A stretch of 64,000 bases of DNA from Bacillus sp. ISL-37. Its GTDB lineage: Bacteria > Bacillota > Bacilli > Bacillales > Cytobacillaceae. The notes beneath the pieces were generated by a model. That model was not told where the DNA came from. It saw only the letters and a list, made by a program, of their open reading frames with translations, and did no database searches. How positions within the stretch are numbered: the stretch's first letter is position 1; the number at the start of each line of letters is the position of its first letter. This document shows, in pieces, positions 25,835-35,062 of this stretch. The stretch spans positions 10,257-74,256 of the forward strand of contig NZ_JAGGQL010000012.1 of the NCBI RefSeq assembly GCF_018613315.1, in the 5' to 3' direction. The position numbers and the translations under genes are program-made.

Positions 25835-27463
25835 ATGTCATCTAAGCTTTTGAGAGGGACGTTCATATTGACGCTTGGCACGATATTATCTAAGGTGCTT
25901 GGGCTGTTTTATGTTATTCCCTTTTTTGCGATAGTGGGAGAGTATGGGACAGCATTATACTCCTTCTCTTACATTCCATATACAATTTTCATTAGTATTG
26001 CTACAGCTGGCGTACCGCTTGCTGTTTCTAAATTTATAGCGAAATACAATGCCCTTGAAGAATATGCGGTTGGAAGGAAGTTGTTTAAATCTGGTGTGGC
26101 AGTCATGCTTGCAACTGGGATTCTATCTTTCTTGATTATGTATGTTACAGCTCCAGGGCTTGCTGAACTTGTCATGGATACAAGTAATGATGAAAATGTG
26201 AAAATAACCGCTGCAGATGTGACCACGGTTATTCGTGCAGTCAGCTTTGCCTTGATTGTTGTTCCGTTCATGAGCTTGATTCGCGGTTTCTTCCAGGGAC
26301 ATCAGTCAATGGGGCCATCAGCAGTTTCCCAGGTTGTTGAGCAAATAGTCAGGATCGTATTCGTGCTGGCCGGTGCTTTTTTTGTCCTGAAAGTACTTGA
26401 AGGAGACATGGTTACAGCTGTTAGTGTAGCCACATTCGCTGCCTTCATCGGTGCGCTTGGCAGTCTTGGAGTCCTTGGCTGGTACTGGATGAAAAGGAAA
26501 CCGCATTTAGATAAACTGCTTGAAAATGACAAGAAGACGATGGATATTTCCTTAAAGGATATTTATAAGGAAATCTTGCTGTATGCAGCACCTTTTGTTT
26601 TTGTCGGGATTGCCAACCCTCTGTTCCAGTTTGTTGATATGATGACCTTCACTAGGGCGATGATGTCAGTAGGTGTCAGCCAAAATGAGGCGAGTTCGGC
26701 ATTTTCAGTTTTGAACTTCCAATCACATAAGCTCGTCATCATTCCGGTTTCTCTGGCTACGGCATTTTCATTGACACTGGTACCAAGCATCACAAAGGCA
26801 TTTACCGAAAACGACCGCAAGGGTATGAGACGGCAGCTTGACCAGACATTCCAGGTGTTGATGTACCTAACCGTCCCTGCCGCGATTGGGATTGCGATAC
26901 TTGCTGAGCCGATGTATACCGTTTTCTATGCACATAATGACCTGGGCACGGATGTACTGACTACTTACGCCCCAGTAGCCATTCTATTCGCACTCTTCTC
27001 GGTAACAGCTGCCATCCTGCAGGGGATCAACGAGCAGCGATTCACGATCTTGAGTTTGCTGACGGGATTATTGGTGAAGCTAACCTTTAATATCCCGTTG
27101 ATTAAGCTGTTTGAAACACAGGGGGCTGTGATGTCAACAGCATTAGGTTATATCGCGGCAATTATCATTAACATGATTGTTATTAAAAAATTCGCCAAAT
27201 ATCCAATGGGCTTTGTGACAAGAAGGATATTCCTGATTTTGATTTTCTCAGGTTTGATGGCTGGCGTTACGATGGCATTCTATGAGGTGCTTGTCGAATT
27301 CCTTTCACCAGCTGCCAAGTTCCAGTCTATCTTGATTATTGGAATTTCTGCACTGGTAGGCGCTGCGGTGTACTTTTACCTGGGCCTCCGGACAAAGCTG
27401 GTGGACAGGCTTTTCGGGGACCGGGTTTCCAAGATCAAGCGTAAATTGAGGCTGCCTGTATAA
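25835..27463 (+). CDS. ytgP: MurJ/MVF-type polysaccharide flippase YtgP
   Basis: A 542-residue membrane protein with about 14 helices, starting SSKLLRGTFILTLGTILSKVLG. It matches the YtgP/SpoVB branch of the MOP exporter superfamily; YtgP is one of the two lipid II flippases of B. subtilis. ATG 25835 has GTAGGGA upstream; an extension to 25676 would add 53 hydrophilic residues and lacks a ribosome site. The upstream 25670-25760 holds three GGGAT(T/G)CAGGAA-like blocks of unknown meaning. Confidence 0.88.
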   Translation: MSSKLLRGTFILTLGTILSKVLGLFYVIPFFAIVGEYGTALYSFSYIPYTIFISIATAGVPLAVSKFIAKYNALEEYAVGRKLFKSGVAVMLATGILSFLIMYVTAPGLAELVMDTSNDENVKITAADVTTVIRAVSFALIVVPFMSLIRGFFQGHQSMGPSAVSQVVEQIVRIVFVLAGAFFVLKVLEGDMVTAVSVATFAAFIGALGSLGVLGWYWMKRKPHLDKLLENDKKTMDISLKDIYKEILLYAAPFVFVGIANPLFQFVDMMTFTRAMMSVGVSQNEASSAFSVLNFQSHKLVIIPVSLATAFSLTLVPSITKAFTENDRKGMRRQLDQTFQVLMYLTVPAAIGIAILAEPMYTVFYAHNDLGTDVLTTYAPVAILFALFSVTAAILQGINEQRFTILSLLTGLLVKLTFNIPLIKLFETQGAVMSTALGYIAAIIINMIVIKKFAKYPMGFVTRRIFLILIFSGLMAGVTMAFYEVLVEFLSPAAKFQSILIIGISALVGAAVYFYLGLRTKLVDRLFGDRVSKIKRKLRLPV

Positions 27464-27467
27464 TAAG

Positions 27468-27499
27468 AAAATGGCCTTCTGCTATGAAGGCCATTTTTG
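27468..27499. terminator. intrinsic terminator between ytgP and the Gly-rich gene
   Basis: AAATGGCCTTC-tgctat-GAAGGCCATTT followed by TTG; usable from both sides. Confidence 0.85.
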
Positions 27500-27507
27500 C
27501 TAAAATT

Positions 27508-27762
27508 CTAATAGTAAAACTGCTGGTCGTTATCACGGATATTTAAACTGCGTTCAATTCTGTCGACCCTGCGGTCCAGGCGATCGATTTGATTGCTCAG
27601 TCTTTGAACTTGCCGTTCAAGGCGATCGAGTCTCTGGTCGAATTGGCCGCCTCCACCCGGATATCCGCCGCCAGGGTATCCTCCACCGGGGAATCCGCCG
27701 CCTCCACCTGGCAGGCCGGGAATCGGGATGTACAAGCCTTGTCCTTGTTGTCGATGGTTCAT
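27508..27762 (-). CDS. Gly-rich protein with C-terminal coiled coil, spore-coat-like
   Basis: An 84-residue protein. Residues about 13-40 are repeats of PGGG/YPGGG type, followed by a strict heptad coiled coil (LDRLERQVQRLSNQIDRLDR) and an acidic, aromatic tail. ATG 27762 is chosen since GAGGAG is nine bases away; the earlier ATG at 27771 is too near. The design resembles small coat or exosporium-type proteins, but no family was recognised. Confidence 0.65.
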   Translation of the reverse strand: MNHRQQGQGLYIPIPGLPGGGGGFPGGGYPGGGYPGGGGQFDQRLDRLERQVQRLSNQIDRLDRRVDRIERSLNIRDNDQQFYY

Positions 27763-27866
27763 TTTGGTCATCTCCTCATCATCTGTAGTAAACTATGATA
27801 TTAGTCTATGTAAGCTAGCTAGAAATGGAATGGGCATCTGCCCATATGAATAAAGGAGGTACAGTA

Positions 27867-28583
27867 ATGCGAATCGATAAAGTGCTTTCCAACCTTGGAT
27901 ATGGAAGCAGGAAAGACGTGAAGAAACTTTTAAAAGATGGCGCTGTAAAAGTTAATAATGAGATCATCAAGGATGCAAAGCACCATGTAGATCCTGAAAA
28001 TGATTCAATTATTTTAAACGGTGAAGAAATTCATTATAGAGAATTTATTTATTTAATGATGAACAAGCCGCCTGGTGTCATATCAGCGACGGAGGACAAC
28101 CGTGATGAGACAGTAATTGACTTACTTGAGATTGAAGACCAGGTGTTTGAGCCATTCCCGGTAGGCAGGCTAGATAAGGATACGGAGGGCCTGCTACTGA
28201 TCACCAATGATGGCCAGCTTTCCCACAAGCTTTTATCGCCAAAAAAACATGTACCAAAAACGTATTTCGCGGTAATTGAGGGAGAAGTGACGGAAGAGGA
28301 TATTGAAGCATTCAAACAAGGTGTCACTCTTGATGATGGTTATGAAACAAAACCAGGTGAACTTGTTATTTTAAAATCAGGCTTGACGTCTGATATAGAA
28401 CTGACAATCACAGAAGGGAAATTCCATCAGGTGAAGCGGATGTTCGAGGCGGTCGGAAAAAGGGTCATTTACCTGAAACGATTATCTATGGGCCCGCTGA
28501 AGCTCGATGAAACGCTGGAGCTCGGGGAATACAGGGAGCTGACCGACGAAGAACTGGAAATGCTGCAAACCTATGAAGTATAA
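27867..28583 (+). CDS. 16S rRNA pseudouridine synthase, RsuA family
   Basis: A 238-residue enzyme with an N-terminal S4 RNA-binding domain (RIDKVLSNLGYGSRKDVKKLL) and the catalytic motif GRLDKDTEGLLLITNDG with Asp near residue 102. B. subtilis YtzG/YtzF is the likely counterpart. AAAGGAGG precedes ATG 27867; in-frame codons upstream are not supported. Confidence 0.87.
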   Translation: MRIDKVLSNLGYGSRKDVKKLLKDGAVKVNNEIIKDAKHHVDPENDSIILNGEEIHYREFIYLMMNKPPGVISATEDNRDETVIDLLEIEDQVFEPFPVGRLDKDTEGLLLITNDGQLSHKLLSPKKHVPKTYFAVIEGEVTEEDIEAFKQGVTLDDGYETKPGELVILKSGLTSDIELTITEGKFHQVKRMFEAVGKRVIYLKRLSMGPLKLDETLELGEYRELTDEELEMLQTYEV

Positions 28584-28616
28584 AAAAATCGCCAAAATTG
28601 CTTTGGCGATTTTTTG
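28584..28616 (+). terminator. intrinsic terminator after rsuA-like gene
   Basis: AAATCGCCAAA-attgc-TTTGGCGATTT followed by TTT. Confidence 0.9.
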
Positions 28617-28632
28617 TAATCTTTATTTCTAC

Positions 28633-28854
28633 CTAAGATGACATCTTTACCTTTTTCTGGGTCGTTGTCCATTTACCTCGGCTCGGACTTTTCACTAAGT
28701 CGTTATAAGCCAGGACATTCAAATCCCTCTGGATGGTTCGAGGAGTAATTCCGAATTCCTCTACAAGATCTTGAGTTGTGACAGTACCATTCTGACATAT
28801 ATACATGTAGATGGATTTGATGCGGTTTATCATCCGGTTAGTCGAAGGTTTCAA
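28633..28854 (-). CDS. ytzE: small DeoR-type HTH regulator, YtzE-like
   Basis: A 73-residue protein consisting only of a winged helix (IKSIYMYICQNGTVTTQDLVEEFGITPRTIQRDLNVL). No effector domain is attached, as in YtzE. Targets are unknown. Confidence 0.75.
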   Translation of the reverse strand: MKPSTNRMINRIKSIYMYICQNGTVTTQDLVEEFGITPRTIQRDLNVLAYNDLVKSPSRGKWTTTQKKVKMSS

Positions 28855-29345
28855 ACAACCACTCCCTATCCTTTTTTAAACCCCTTTGTCATTTTCCTGC
28901 AACCGACAATTGATTGAAGACGAATCCTCAAGTATGTAGTTTTCTTCTTTCCAGACAGCTCCTTTTGCGTCCATTTTAAAGGCAGTCCTAAGATGTCTTA
29001 CCTTTTGGACTATTTTACACTTTAATAAAATATAATTCCAGATAATTTACTGTTTTTTATGAAAAATTAATAATTTACTCAGAATGTACCCCCTTCATAA
29101 TGGTTTATATACTTAACAATATGGTGTTAAACAGGTTAAATATGACAGTTATTAGAAAATTACGAAAATATATCAGACTGTAACTTACCTTTTACCCAGA
29201 GTTTACGAAAAGAGGTTATAAGGAGTAAAATAATATTCAAGTTTTCAAGTGGGGATTTAGAGTACAATAAGAACATCTTCTCGCTTAAGTGTTCCTGAAA
29301 AGGGAATACCACCTTTATACATATAAAATTAAATTGGGAGGTTAC
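28855..29345. other. AT-rich intergenic interval upstream of pepV
   Basis: About 490 bases with no coding potential. A -10-like TACAAT lies near 29262, but the -35 is weak. No repeat array or riboswitch was seen. Confidence 0.5.
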
Positions 29346-29349
29346 ATGG

Positions 29350-30765
29350 ATGACTTCAATCAATTGGACACAGGAAGTAGAAAAAAGACAGAGTGATTTA
29401 ATTAAAGACGCACAGGAACTCCTGAGAATCAAAAGTGTTCTTGACGAAGATAATACGTCTCCGGAGGCACCGCTTGGTGAAGGGGTCAAGGAAGCATTGG
29501 ACTTTATGCTTCAGTTAGGTGAAAAGGATGGCTTCACTCCAAAGAATGTTGGCAATCTTGCCGGCCATCTGGAGTTCGGGCAAGGAGATGAAATTGTCGG
29601 TATACTTTGCCATGTGGATGTTGTACCTGAAGGTGATGGCTGGACAAGTGACCCTTATGGAGCAGATATTCGCGATGGAAAAATCTATGCCCGCGGTGCG
29701 ATCGATGACAAAGGTCCAACCATGGCTGCATACTATGCAATGAAAATTGTTAAAGAATTAGACTTGCCTCTGAACAAGCGGGTCAGGATGATCATTGGTA
29801 CAGATGAGGAAAGTGAATGGCGCTGTGTTGACCATTATTTTGAACATGAAGAAATGCCAGCGATGGGCTTTGCACCGGATGCTGACTTCCCGATTATCTA
29901 CGCTGAAAAAGGAATCGCAGATTATGATTTGGTATCAAAAGCTGCCGGGATCGAAAAAGAAGACTACGATGCTGAAGTTATCGAATTTTCATCGGGCCGC
30001 CGTTACAATATGGTACCGGATTTTGCGAAGGTTGTCCTGGTTGTACAACAAGGACAAACGGATGTTGTTCAGCGCTTTGATGAATTCAAAAGGAACAATG
30101 AATTGGATGGCAAGGCAATCGTAGAAAGCGGCAAACTGATCCTTGAGCTTGAAGGTGTTTCAGCTCACGGCATGGAGCCGGACAATGGGAAAAACGCAGG
30201 ACTTTATATGGCAAGCTTCCTCTCCGAGATTAATCTTGATGGAAACAGTGAAAAGTTTTTTCAATTTGTCGCAAACTACCTGGGCAAAGATTCACGCGGC
30301 AGGGAATTGGGCGTCGCTTATGCCGATGACATTACCGGAGATTTGACGATCAATGTTGGAAAGCTATCTTATTCACGGGAAAACGGTGGCCGCGCTGGCT
30401 TGAATATGCGCTACCCGGTGACAACCAGTCTTGAAAAGACAAAAGAAATATTAAATGGGGTATTAGAAACTGAAGGACTTTCTATCGAGAATTTCTCAAA
30501 CTCTAATCCGCATCATGTTGATGAAAGTGACTTCCTCGTCCAGACGTTGAAAAAAGTATATGAAGAGCAGGTTGGTGAAAAAGCGGAACTTATTTCTATT
30601 GGCGGCGGAACATATGCAAGGTCGTTGAGGTCAGGTGTGGCTTTTGGTCCACTTTTCCCAGGAAGACCTGATATCGCCCACCAGAAGGATGAATATATGA
30701 TTATTGAAGATCTTCTTAGAGCCACTGCGATCTACGCGCAGGCTATCTATGAATTGGCAAAATAA
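29350..30765 (+). CDS. pepV: dipeptidase PepV (M20 family)
   Basis: A 471-residue zinc dipeptidase. The metal-binding motif GILCHVDVVPEGDGW (near residue 85) and DDKGP are present, then EESEW and the lid domain. The ATG at 29350 lies eight bases after GGGAGG; an out-of-frame ATG at 29346 stops early. It is followed by the D-amino-acid transaminase gene, suggesting shared handling of peptide or wall-derived amino acids. Confidence 0.92.
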   Translation: MTSINWTQEVEKRQSDLIKDAQELLRIKSVLDEDNTSPEAPLGEGVKEALDFMLQLGEKDGFTPKNVGNLAGHLEFGQGDEIVGILCHVDVVPEGDGWTSDPYGADIRDGKIYARGAIDDKGPTMAAYYAMKIVKELDLPLNKRVRMIIGTDEESEWRCVDHYFEHEEMPAMGFAPDADFPIIYAEKGIADYDLVSKAAGIEKEDYDAEVIEFSSGRRYNMVPDFAKVVLVVQQGQTDVVQRFDEFKRNNELDGKAIVESGKLILELEGVSAHGMEPDNGKNAGLYMASFLSEINLDGNSEKFFQFVANYLGKDSRGRELGVAYADDITGDLTINVGKLSYSRENGGRAGLNMRYPVTTSLEKTKEILNGVLETEGLSIENFSNSNPHHVDESDFLVQTLKKVYEEQVGEKAELISIGGGTYARSLRSGVAFGPLFPGRPDIAHQKDEYMIIEDLLRATAIYAQAIYELAK

Positions 30766-30801
30766 ACAAGACATTACCGTAAATCAAGGAGGGGGAAGAG
30801 C

Positions 30802-31656
30802 ATGGAATATGTAATTGTAGATGGCGAGGTTCTTGACCGGACGGTCGCCAAGGTAGACATTGAGGACAGAGGCTATCAATTTGGCGATGGTGTATATGAA
30901 GTCATCCGGATATATAATGGCAAAATGTTTACTGGAAAAGAGCATTTGAACAGGCTTGTAGAAAGTGCAGAAAAAATCAGGATGAAGTTGCCTTTCAGTC
31001 CTGAGGAGCTTGAGTCCAAAATGGAAGAGCTGATTGCGAAAAACGAATTAGACACTGGTATTGTTTATATGCAATTTACAAGAGGGACTTCGCCTCGAAA
31101 TCATGTTTTCCCTGCCGGTGATGTTGCGCCAACCTTTGTCGCTTACACGCGCAAGGTGGCACGCCCTGTGGAATCCATGGAAAAAGGAGTCAGGACAATC
31201 CTTGATGAAGACATCCGCTGGCTTCGTTGTGACATTAAAAGCTTGAACTTGCTTGGTAATTTGTTATCGAAGCAAAAGGCAGCAGAGGCAGGTTGTTTTG
31301 AAGCAATCCTTCATCGAGGAGAAACTGTAACTGAGGGAAGCCATTCCAACATCTCGATTGTAAAGGACGACGTAATCATCACACACCAGGCAGACAATTT
31401 CATCCTCAATGGAATCACCAGACAAAAGGTGCTGGAGATTTGCAACAATGAGAGTATTGATTTTGAAGAACGTGCATTCACCCTTGACGAATTGTCATCG
31501 GCTGATGAAGTGTTTTCATCTGGAACAACAGTCGAAGTCATGCCGATTGTTGAAGTGGACGGGAAGCCTGTAGGAAATGGGGAGCCAGGTCCTGTCACCA
31601 GGAACCTGCAAAACCTTTTTAAAGCGGAAATTGAACGCCAGTGCGGCAATTTATAA
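30802..31656 (+). CDS. dat: D-amino-acid aminotransferase
   Basis: A 284-residue class IV PLP enzyme. The N-terminus EYVIVDGEVL...GYQFGDGVYEVIRIYNG is typical; the PLP lysine is in CDIKSLNLLGNLLSKQKA (near 145), and GITRQKVLEI and SGTTVEVMPI complete the signature. It converts D-Ala and alpha-ketoglutarate to D-Glu, used for cell wall synthesis. AGGAGGGGGAA precedes ATG. Confidence 0.93.
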   Translation: MEYVIVDGEVLDRTVAKVDIEDRGYQFGDGVYEVIRIYNGKMFTGKEHLNRLVESAEKIRMKLPFSPEELESKMEELIAKNELDTGIVYMQFTRGTSPRNHVFPAGDVAPTFVAYTRKVARPVESMEKGVRTILDEDIRWLRCDIKSLNLLGNLLSKQKAAEAGCFEAILHRGETVTEGSHSNISIVKDDVIITHQADNFILNGITRQKVLEICNNESIDFEERAFTLDELSSADEVFSSGTTVEVMPIVEVDGKPVGNGEPGPVTRNLQNLFKAEIERQCGNL

Positions 31657-31661
31657 ATTCT

Positions 31662-31695
31662 AACCTGCGGCTATACAGCTGCGGGTTATTTTTTA
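31662..31695 (+). terminator. intrinsic terminator after dat
   Basis: AACCTGCGGC and GCTGCGGGTT pair imperfectly around TATACA; ATTTTTT follows. Confidence 0.75.
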
Positions 31696-31854
31696 AAAAA
31701 AGAGACTGCTGATAATTCCACCTGAAGGTTTTAACGCATGCTTTGTTTTTTCCTGGCAGGAATGGGTATCATAAAAATATTTAAATCATCAGGATACCTG
31801 CTTTTGTTCATACTTAGACAAACTACAGCAGAATACCGAACAGGGGGAACAGAA

Positions 31855-32703
31855 ATGAAGATCACTTCTGAACAGCATATTGAATTGCATGGGTTCAATA
31901 ATCTGACGAAATCATTAAGTTTTAATATGTATGACATTTGTTATACGAAGACAAAAGAAGAGCGTGAAGCTTATCTTGATTATATTGATGAACAGTATAA
32001 CGCCGACAGGCTTACTAAGATCCTCACTCACGTTTCAGATATCATTGGTGCCCATGTCCTGAATGTGGCCAAGCAAGATTATGTGCCGCAGGGGGCGAGT
32101 GTCACCATCCTCGTTTCTGAAGGACCGGTCGTCGAGGTGCCTGATGAAGCGTATGACGAGTCGCCAGGCCCGCTGCCTGACAATGTCGTCTTACAGCTGG
32201 ATAAAAGCCATATTACCGTCCATACGTATCCAGAATTCCACCCGGACGAAGGAATCAGTACGTTCAGGGCAGATATCGATGTATCGACATGCGGAGAAAT
32301 CTCGCCGCTGAAGGCGTTGCATTATTTGATTCATTCCTTCGAAACCGATGTTATGACCATCGATTATAGGGTAAGAGGATTTACTAGAGATAAAGATGGC
32401 AACAAACTATTCATCGACCATGATATCAGTTCGATTCAAAACTATATCCCCGAAAATATTAAAAATCAATTCGATATGGTCGATGTCAATGTTTATCAGG
32501 AAAATATCTTCCACACCAAGTGCAAACTTAGAGAATTTGATTTGGATAATTATCTCTTCGGTTATTCGAAGGAATCACTATCTCCTGAAGAACGAGAAGA
32601 GATCACCGAAAGACTTCAAGCTGAGATGGAAGAGATCGTATCAGGGGTGACGCTCCATTCGGGGACGATTTTTGAGGATGAAGAAGAAGAGATGGAAAAA
32701 TAG
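31855..32703 (+). CDS. speD: S-adenosylmethionine decarboxylase, E. coli-type SpeD
   Basis: A 282-residue proenzyme of the long bacterial class. The self-cleavage site is DKS118HITVHTYPE, where Ser118 should become the pyruvoyl group; [14 protein letters not shown] and [10 protein letters not shown] are conserved with E. coli SpeD. It makes decarboxylated AdoMet for spermidine. CAGGGGGAAC precedes ATG 31855; an extension to 31738 is not supported. B. subtilis has the short SpeH type, so the long type is noteworthy. Confidence 0.92.
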   Translation: MKITSEQHIELHGFNNLTKSLSFNMYDICYTKTKEEREAYLDYIDEQYNADRLTKILTHVSDIIGAHVLNVAKQDYVPQGASVTILVSEGPVVEVPDEAYDESPGPLPDNVVLQLDKSHITVHTYPEFHPDEGISTFRADIDVSTCGEISPLKALHYLIHSFETDVMTIDYRVRGFTRDKDGNKLFIDHDISSIQNYIPENIKNQFDMVDVNVYQENIFHTKCKLREFDLDNYLFGYSKESLSPEEREEITERLQAEMEEIVSGVTLHSGTIFEDEEEEMEK

Positions 32704-32739
32704 CGAGTAAAAAAGGCGTGTGGCTGACACATGTTTCAG

Positions 32740-32776
32740 ACTGCAGATAAACTACCGTTTGTCTGCAGTTTTTTGT
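32740..32776 (+). terminator. intrinsic terminator after speD
   Basis: ACTGCAGA-TAAAC-tacc-GTTTG-TCTGCAGT followed by TTTTT. Confidence 0.88.
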
Positions 32777-32799
32777 TGCAACAGAAAGAATGGCAAGCT

Positions 32800-33219
32800 C
32801 CCGAAAGATACCCTTATGCAAGAGAAGCCCGTCCCATAAGGGTACTATTAAGCCAGAAAGGTACCCTTATGCAAGAGAACTCCGTTACATAAGGGTACTA
32901 TTAAGCCAGAAAGGTACCCTTATGCAAGAGAACTCCGTTACATAAGGGTACTATTAAGCCAGAAAGGTACCCTTATGCAAGAGAATCTCGTCCCATAAGG
33001 GTACTATTAAGCTAGAAAGGTACCCTTATGCAAGAGAACTCCGTTACATAAGAACACTATTAAGCCAGAAAGGTACCCTTATGCAAGAGAACTCCGTTAC
33101 ATAAGGGGACTATTAAGCCAGAAAGGTACCCTTATGCAAGAGAATCTCGTCCCATAAGGGTACTCTATTAAGCTAGAAAGATACCCTTATGCAAGAGAAC
33201 TCCAGCCCATAAGGGTACC
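32800..33219. repeat. 53-bp hairpin repeat array (family B), eight units
   Basis: GTACCCTTATG begins at 32861, 32914, 32967, 33020, 33073 and 33126 (53 bp apart), with variant units at 32808 and 33181 (last spacing 55). Each unit has CATAAGGGTAC 16 nt after the first arm, an 11-bp inverted repeat. Two units near 33050 and 33105 have damaged right arms. It lies between the convergent speD and cysK genes. Confidence 0.95.
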
Positions 33220-33253
33220 CAAAACGCCGTGAAGGTTCGATTCTCCTCCTATA

Positions 33254-33284
33254 TAAAAAAACTCGCCAAATACATGGCGAGTCC
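33254..33284 (-). terminator. intrinsic terminator after cysK
   Basis: Read on the minus strand: ACTCGCCA-tgtatt-TGGCGAGT followed by seven T. Confidence 0.88.
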
Positions 33285-33293
33285 TTTTCATGA

Positions 33294-34229
33294 CTAATCC
33301 TCAAACCTGAATAAATCGCTTGAGAGGTATCTTTCTCCTGTGTCACAGGCAATGTAGATGACGACTTCATCCGGCTTTAGGTCCTTGGCGACATTGATGG
33401 CGGCGAAGCAGGCGGCTCCAGATGACGGTCCGACTAGGATGCCTTCTTCTTTGGCCAGTCTTCGTGCCGTTTCATATGCATCTTCATCCTCAATTTTATG
33501 GATCTTTTCATATACATCCTGATTGAGGATTTTTGGGATGAAGCCTGGACTTGTGCCGACCAGTTTATGCTTCCCGGGCTTGCCGCCGGAGAGCACTGGC
33601 GACCCGGCGGGCTCAACGACGTGTACTGCAAGGTCAGGATACTCTTCTTTTAGAGCCTCGCCCGTACCGGTGATGGTCCCGCCAGTCCCTGCTGTAGCTA
33701 CGAACGCGCTGAGTGGCTTTTTCAGTTCTTCCATCGCCTCCATGATCTCTCTTGCTGTTGTTTGCCTGTGTGCGTCAGGGTTCGCTCCATTTTCAAACTG
33801 CATCGGCATAAAGCTGTTAGGAATCTCCTTTACCAACTCTTCCGCCTTTTTGATCGCACCAGGCATTTTTTCGTCGCCAGGTGTCAGCACGACTTCTGCT
33901 CCATACGCTTTTAACAGATTGATTCTCTCTTCTGTCATCGTGTCTGGCATGACAAGAATCGCTTTATAACCTCTTGCCGCAGCGTTCATGGCCAGGCCAA
34001 TGCCGGTATTGCCGCTTGTGGGCTCAATGATTGTAGCACCAGGTTTCAGCTTTCCTTCATTTTCGGCTGAAACAATCATATTGAATGCTGCCCTGTCTTT
34101 TACACTTTTGCTAGGGTTGAAGTATTCAAGCTTTAAGTAAACCGCTGCCCCGTTCTCAGGTGCCAGCCTGTTCAATTTTACAAGCGGTGTTTCTCCAATT
34201 AATGAAGCAATATTGTTAACGACTCTCAT
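33294..34229 (-). CDS. cysK: cysteine synthase A, YtkP-like
   Basis: A 311-residue fold-type II PLP enzyme. The PLP lysine is in NPSKSVKDRAA (near 43), the phosphate loop is PTSGNTGIG, and the C-terminal GPSSGAA is conserved. It forms cysteine from O-acetylserine and sulfide. Start ATG 34229 has AAGGAGG upstream. Position next to ytlP suggests the YtkP paralogue rather than the main CysK. Confidence 0.9.
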   Translation of the reverse strand: MRVVNNIASLIGETPLVKLNRLAPENGAAVYLKLEYFNPSKSVKDRAAFNMIVSAENEGKLKPGATIIEPTSGNTGIGLAMNAAARGYKAILVMPDTMTEERINLLKAYGAEVVLTPGDEKMPGAIKKAEELVKEIPNSFMPMQFENGANPDAHRQTTAREIMEAMEELKKPLSAFVATAGTGGTITGTGEALKEEYPDLAVHVVEPAGSPVLSGGKPGKHKLVGTSPGFIPKILNQDVYEKIHKIEDEDAYETARRLAKEEGILVGPSSGAACFAAINVAKDLKPDEVVIYIACDTGERYLSSDLFRFED

Positions 34230-34450
34230 GTGATAGCCTCCTTGATCGATATCGACCTGCTTTAGTATTTCCATTTAAGTGAATAATTGATGATAAGCAA
34301 CTGAAAAATAATGTTAGCTTCTTCTTATCATATAAAAAAAGACTATTCCTATCAACTTGTGGGGATTAGAAATGTTCATAAGGAAATTCTGCCAATATTA
34401 CAAACCATTTGCTACAATAAATTCAAGTGGACAAGAAAGGGTGTATTTGA

Positions 34451-35026
34451 TTGACGGGTCAGCAAACACATTATTTCTATGCTCTCGAGATTCCTGGGGA
34501 GACAAAAGAAATCCTGAAAGGCAAAATCCACAGCCTGCAAGGTGAGTTGCCTTTCAAAACCTGGGTACATCCGCAGGATTTACATATTACGCTCGCATTC
34601 CTTGGAAATGCTCCAGAAGCTAAAATACAGGCTGCCAATGAAGTGATTGACGCAGCACTAAATAACGAAGCATCATTTAAAATGAAAATCAATCATTTAG
34701 GCATTTTCGGCCGAAAGGACTCTCCAAGGATTTTTTGGGCGGGGCTAGAGGGATCCGCAGAAATGAATGATGTTAGAGATGCTGTGTTTACTGCATGCGT
34801 GGACTCAGGTTTTACCCTTGAAACACGCCCGTTCAGTCCTCATATCACCATCGCCAGGAAATGGGTCGGCGAGGAAGCTTTCACCGCTGACCAGCTTGAG
34901 GCAATGAACCCATTTAAAAAAGAATTAACTTTTCATGCCGAGAGGGTCGTTTTGTACAAGACTCATTTGGGGAAAAGTCCAAAATATGAACCAATTACAC
35001 TATTCCCGCTTGCTTCCCGGTCTTAA
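34451..35026 (+). CDS. ytlP: RNA 2',3'-cyclic phosphodiesterase (ThpR/YtlP, 2H family)
   Basis: A 191-residue protein with the two HxT motifs of the 2H phosphoesterases: HITLAFLG (near 41) and HITIARKW (near 127). TTG start after GAAAGGGTG. The physiological RNA substrate is not known. Confidence 0.88.
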   Translation: MTGQQTHYFYALEIPGETKEILKGKIHSLQGELPFKTWVHPQDLHITLAFLGNAPEAKIQAANEVIDAALNNEASFKMKINHLGIFGRKDSPRIFWAGLEGSAEMNDVRDAVFTACVDSGFTLETRPFSPHITIARKWVGEEAFTADQLEAMNPFKKELTFHAERVVLYKTHLGKSPKYEPITLFPLASRS

Positions 35027-35062
35027 TATGAATTGGAAGCAGGAATTAAGGCAGGTCAATCT

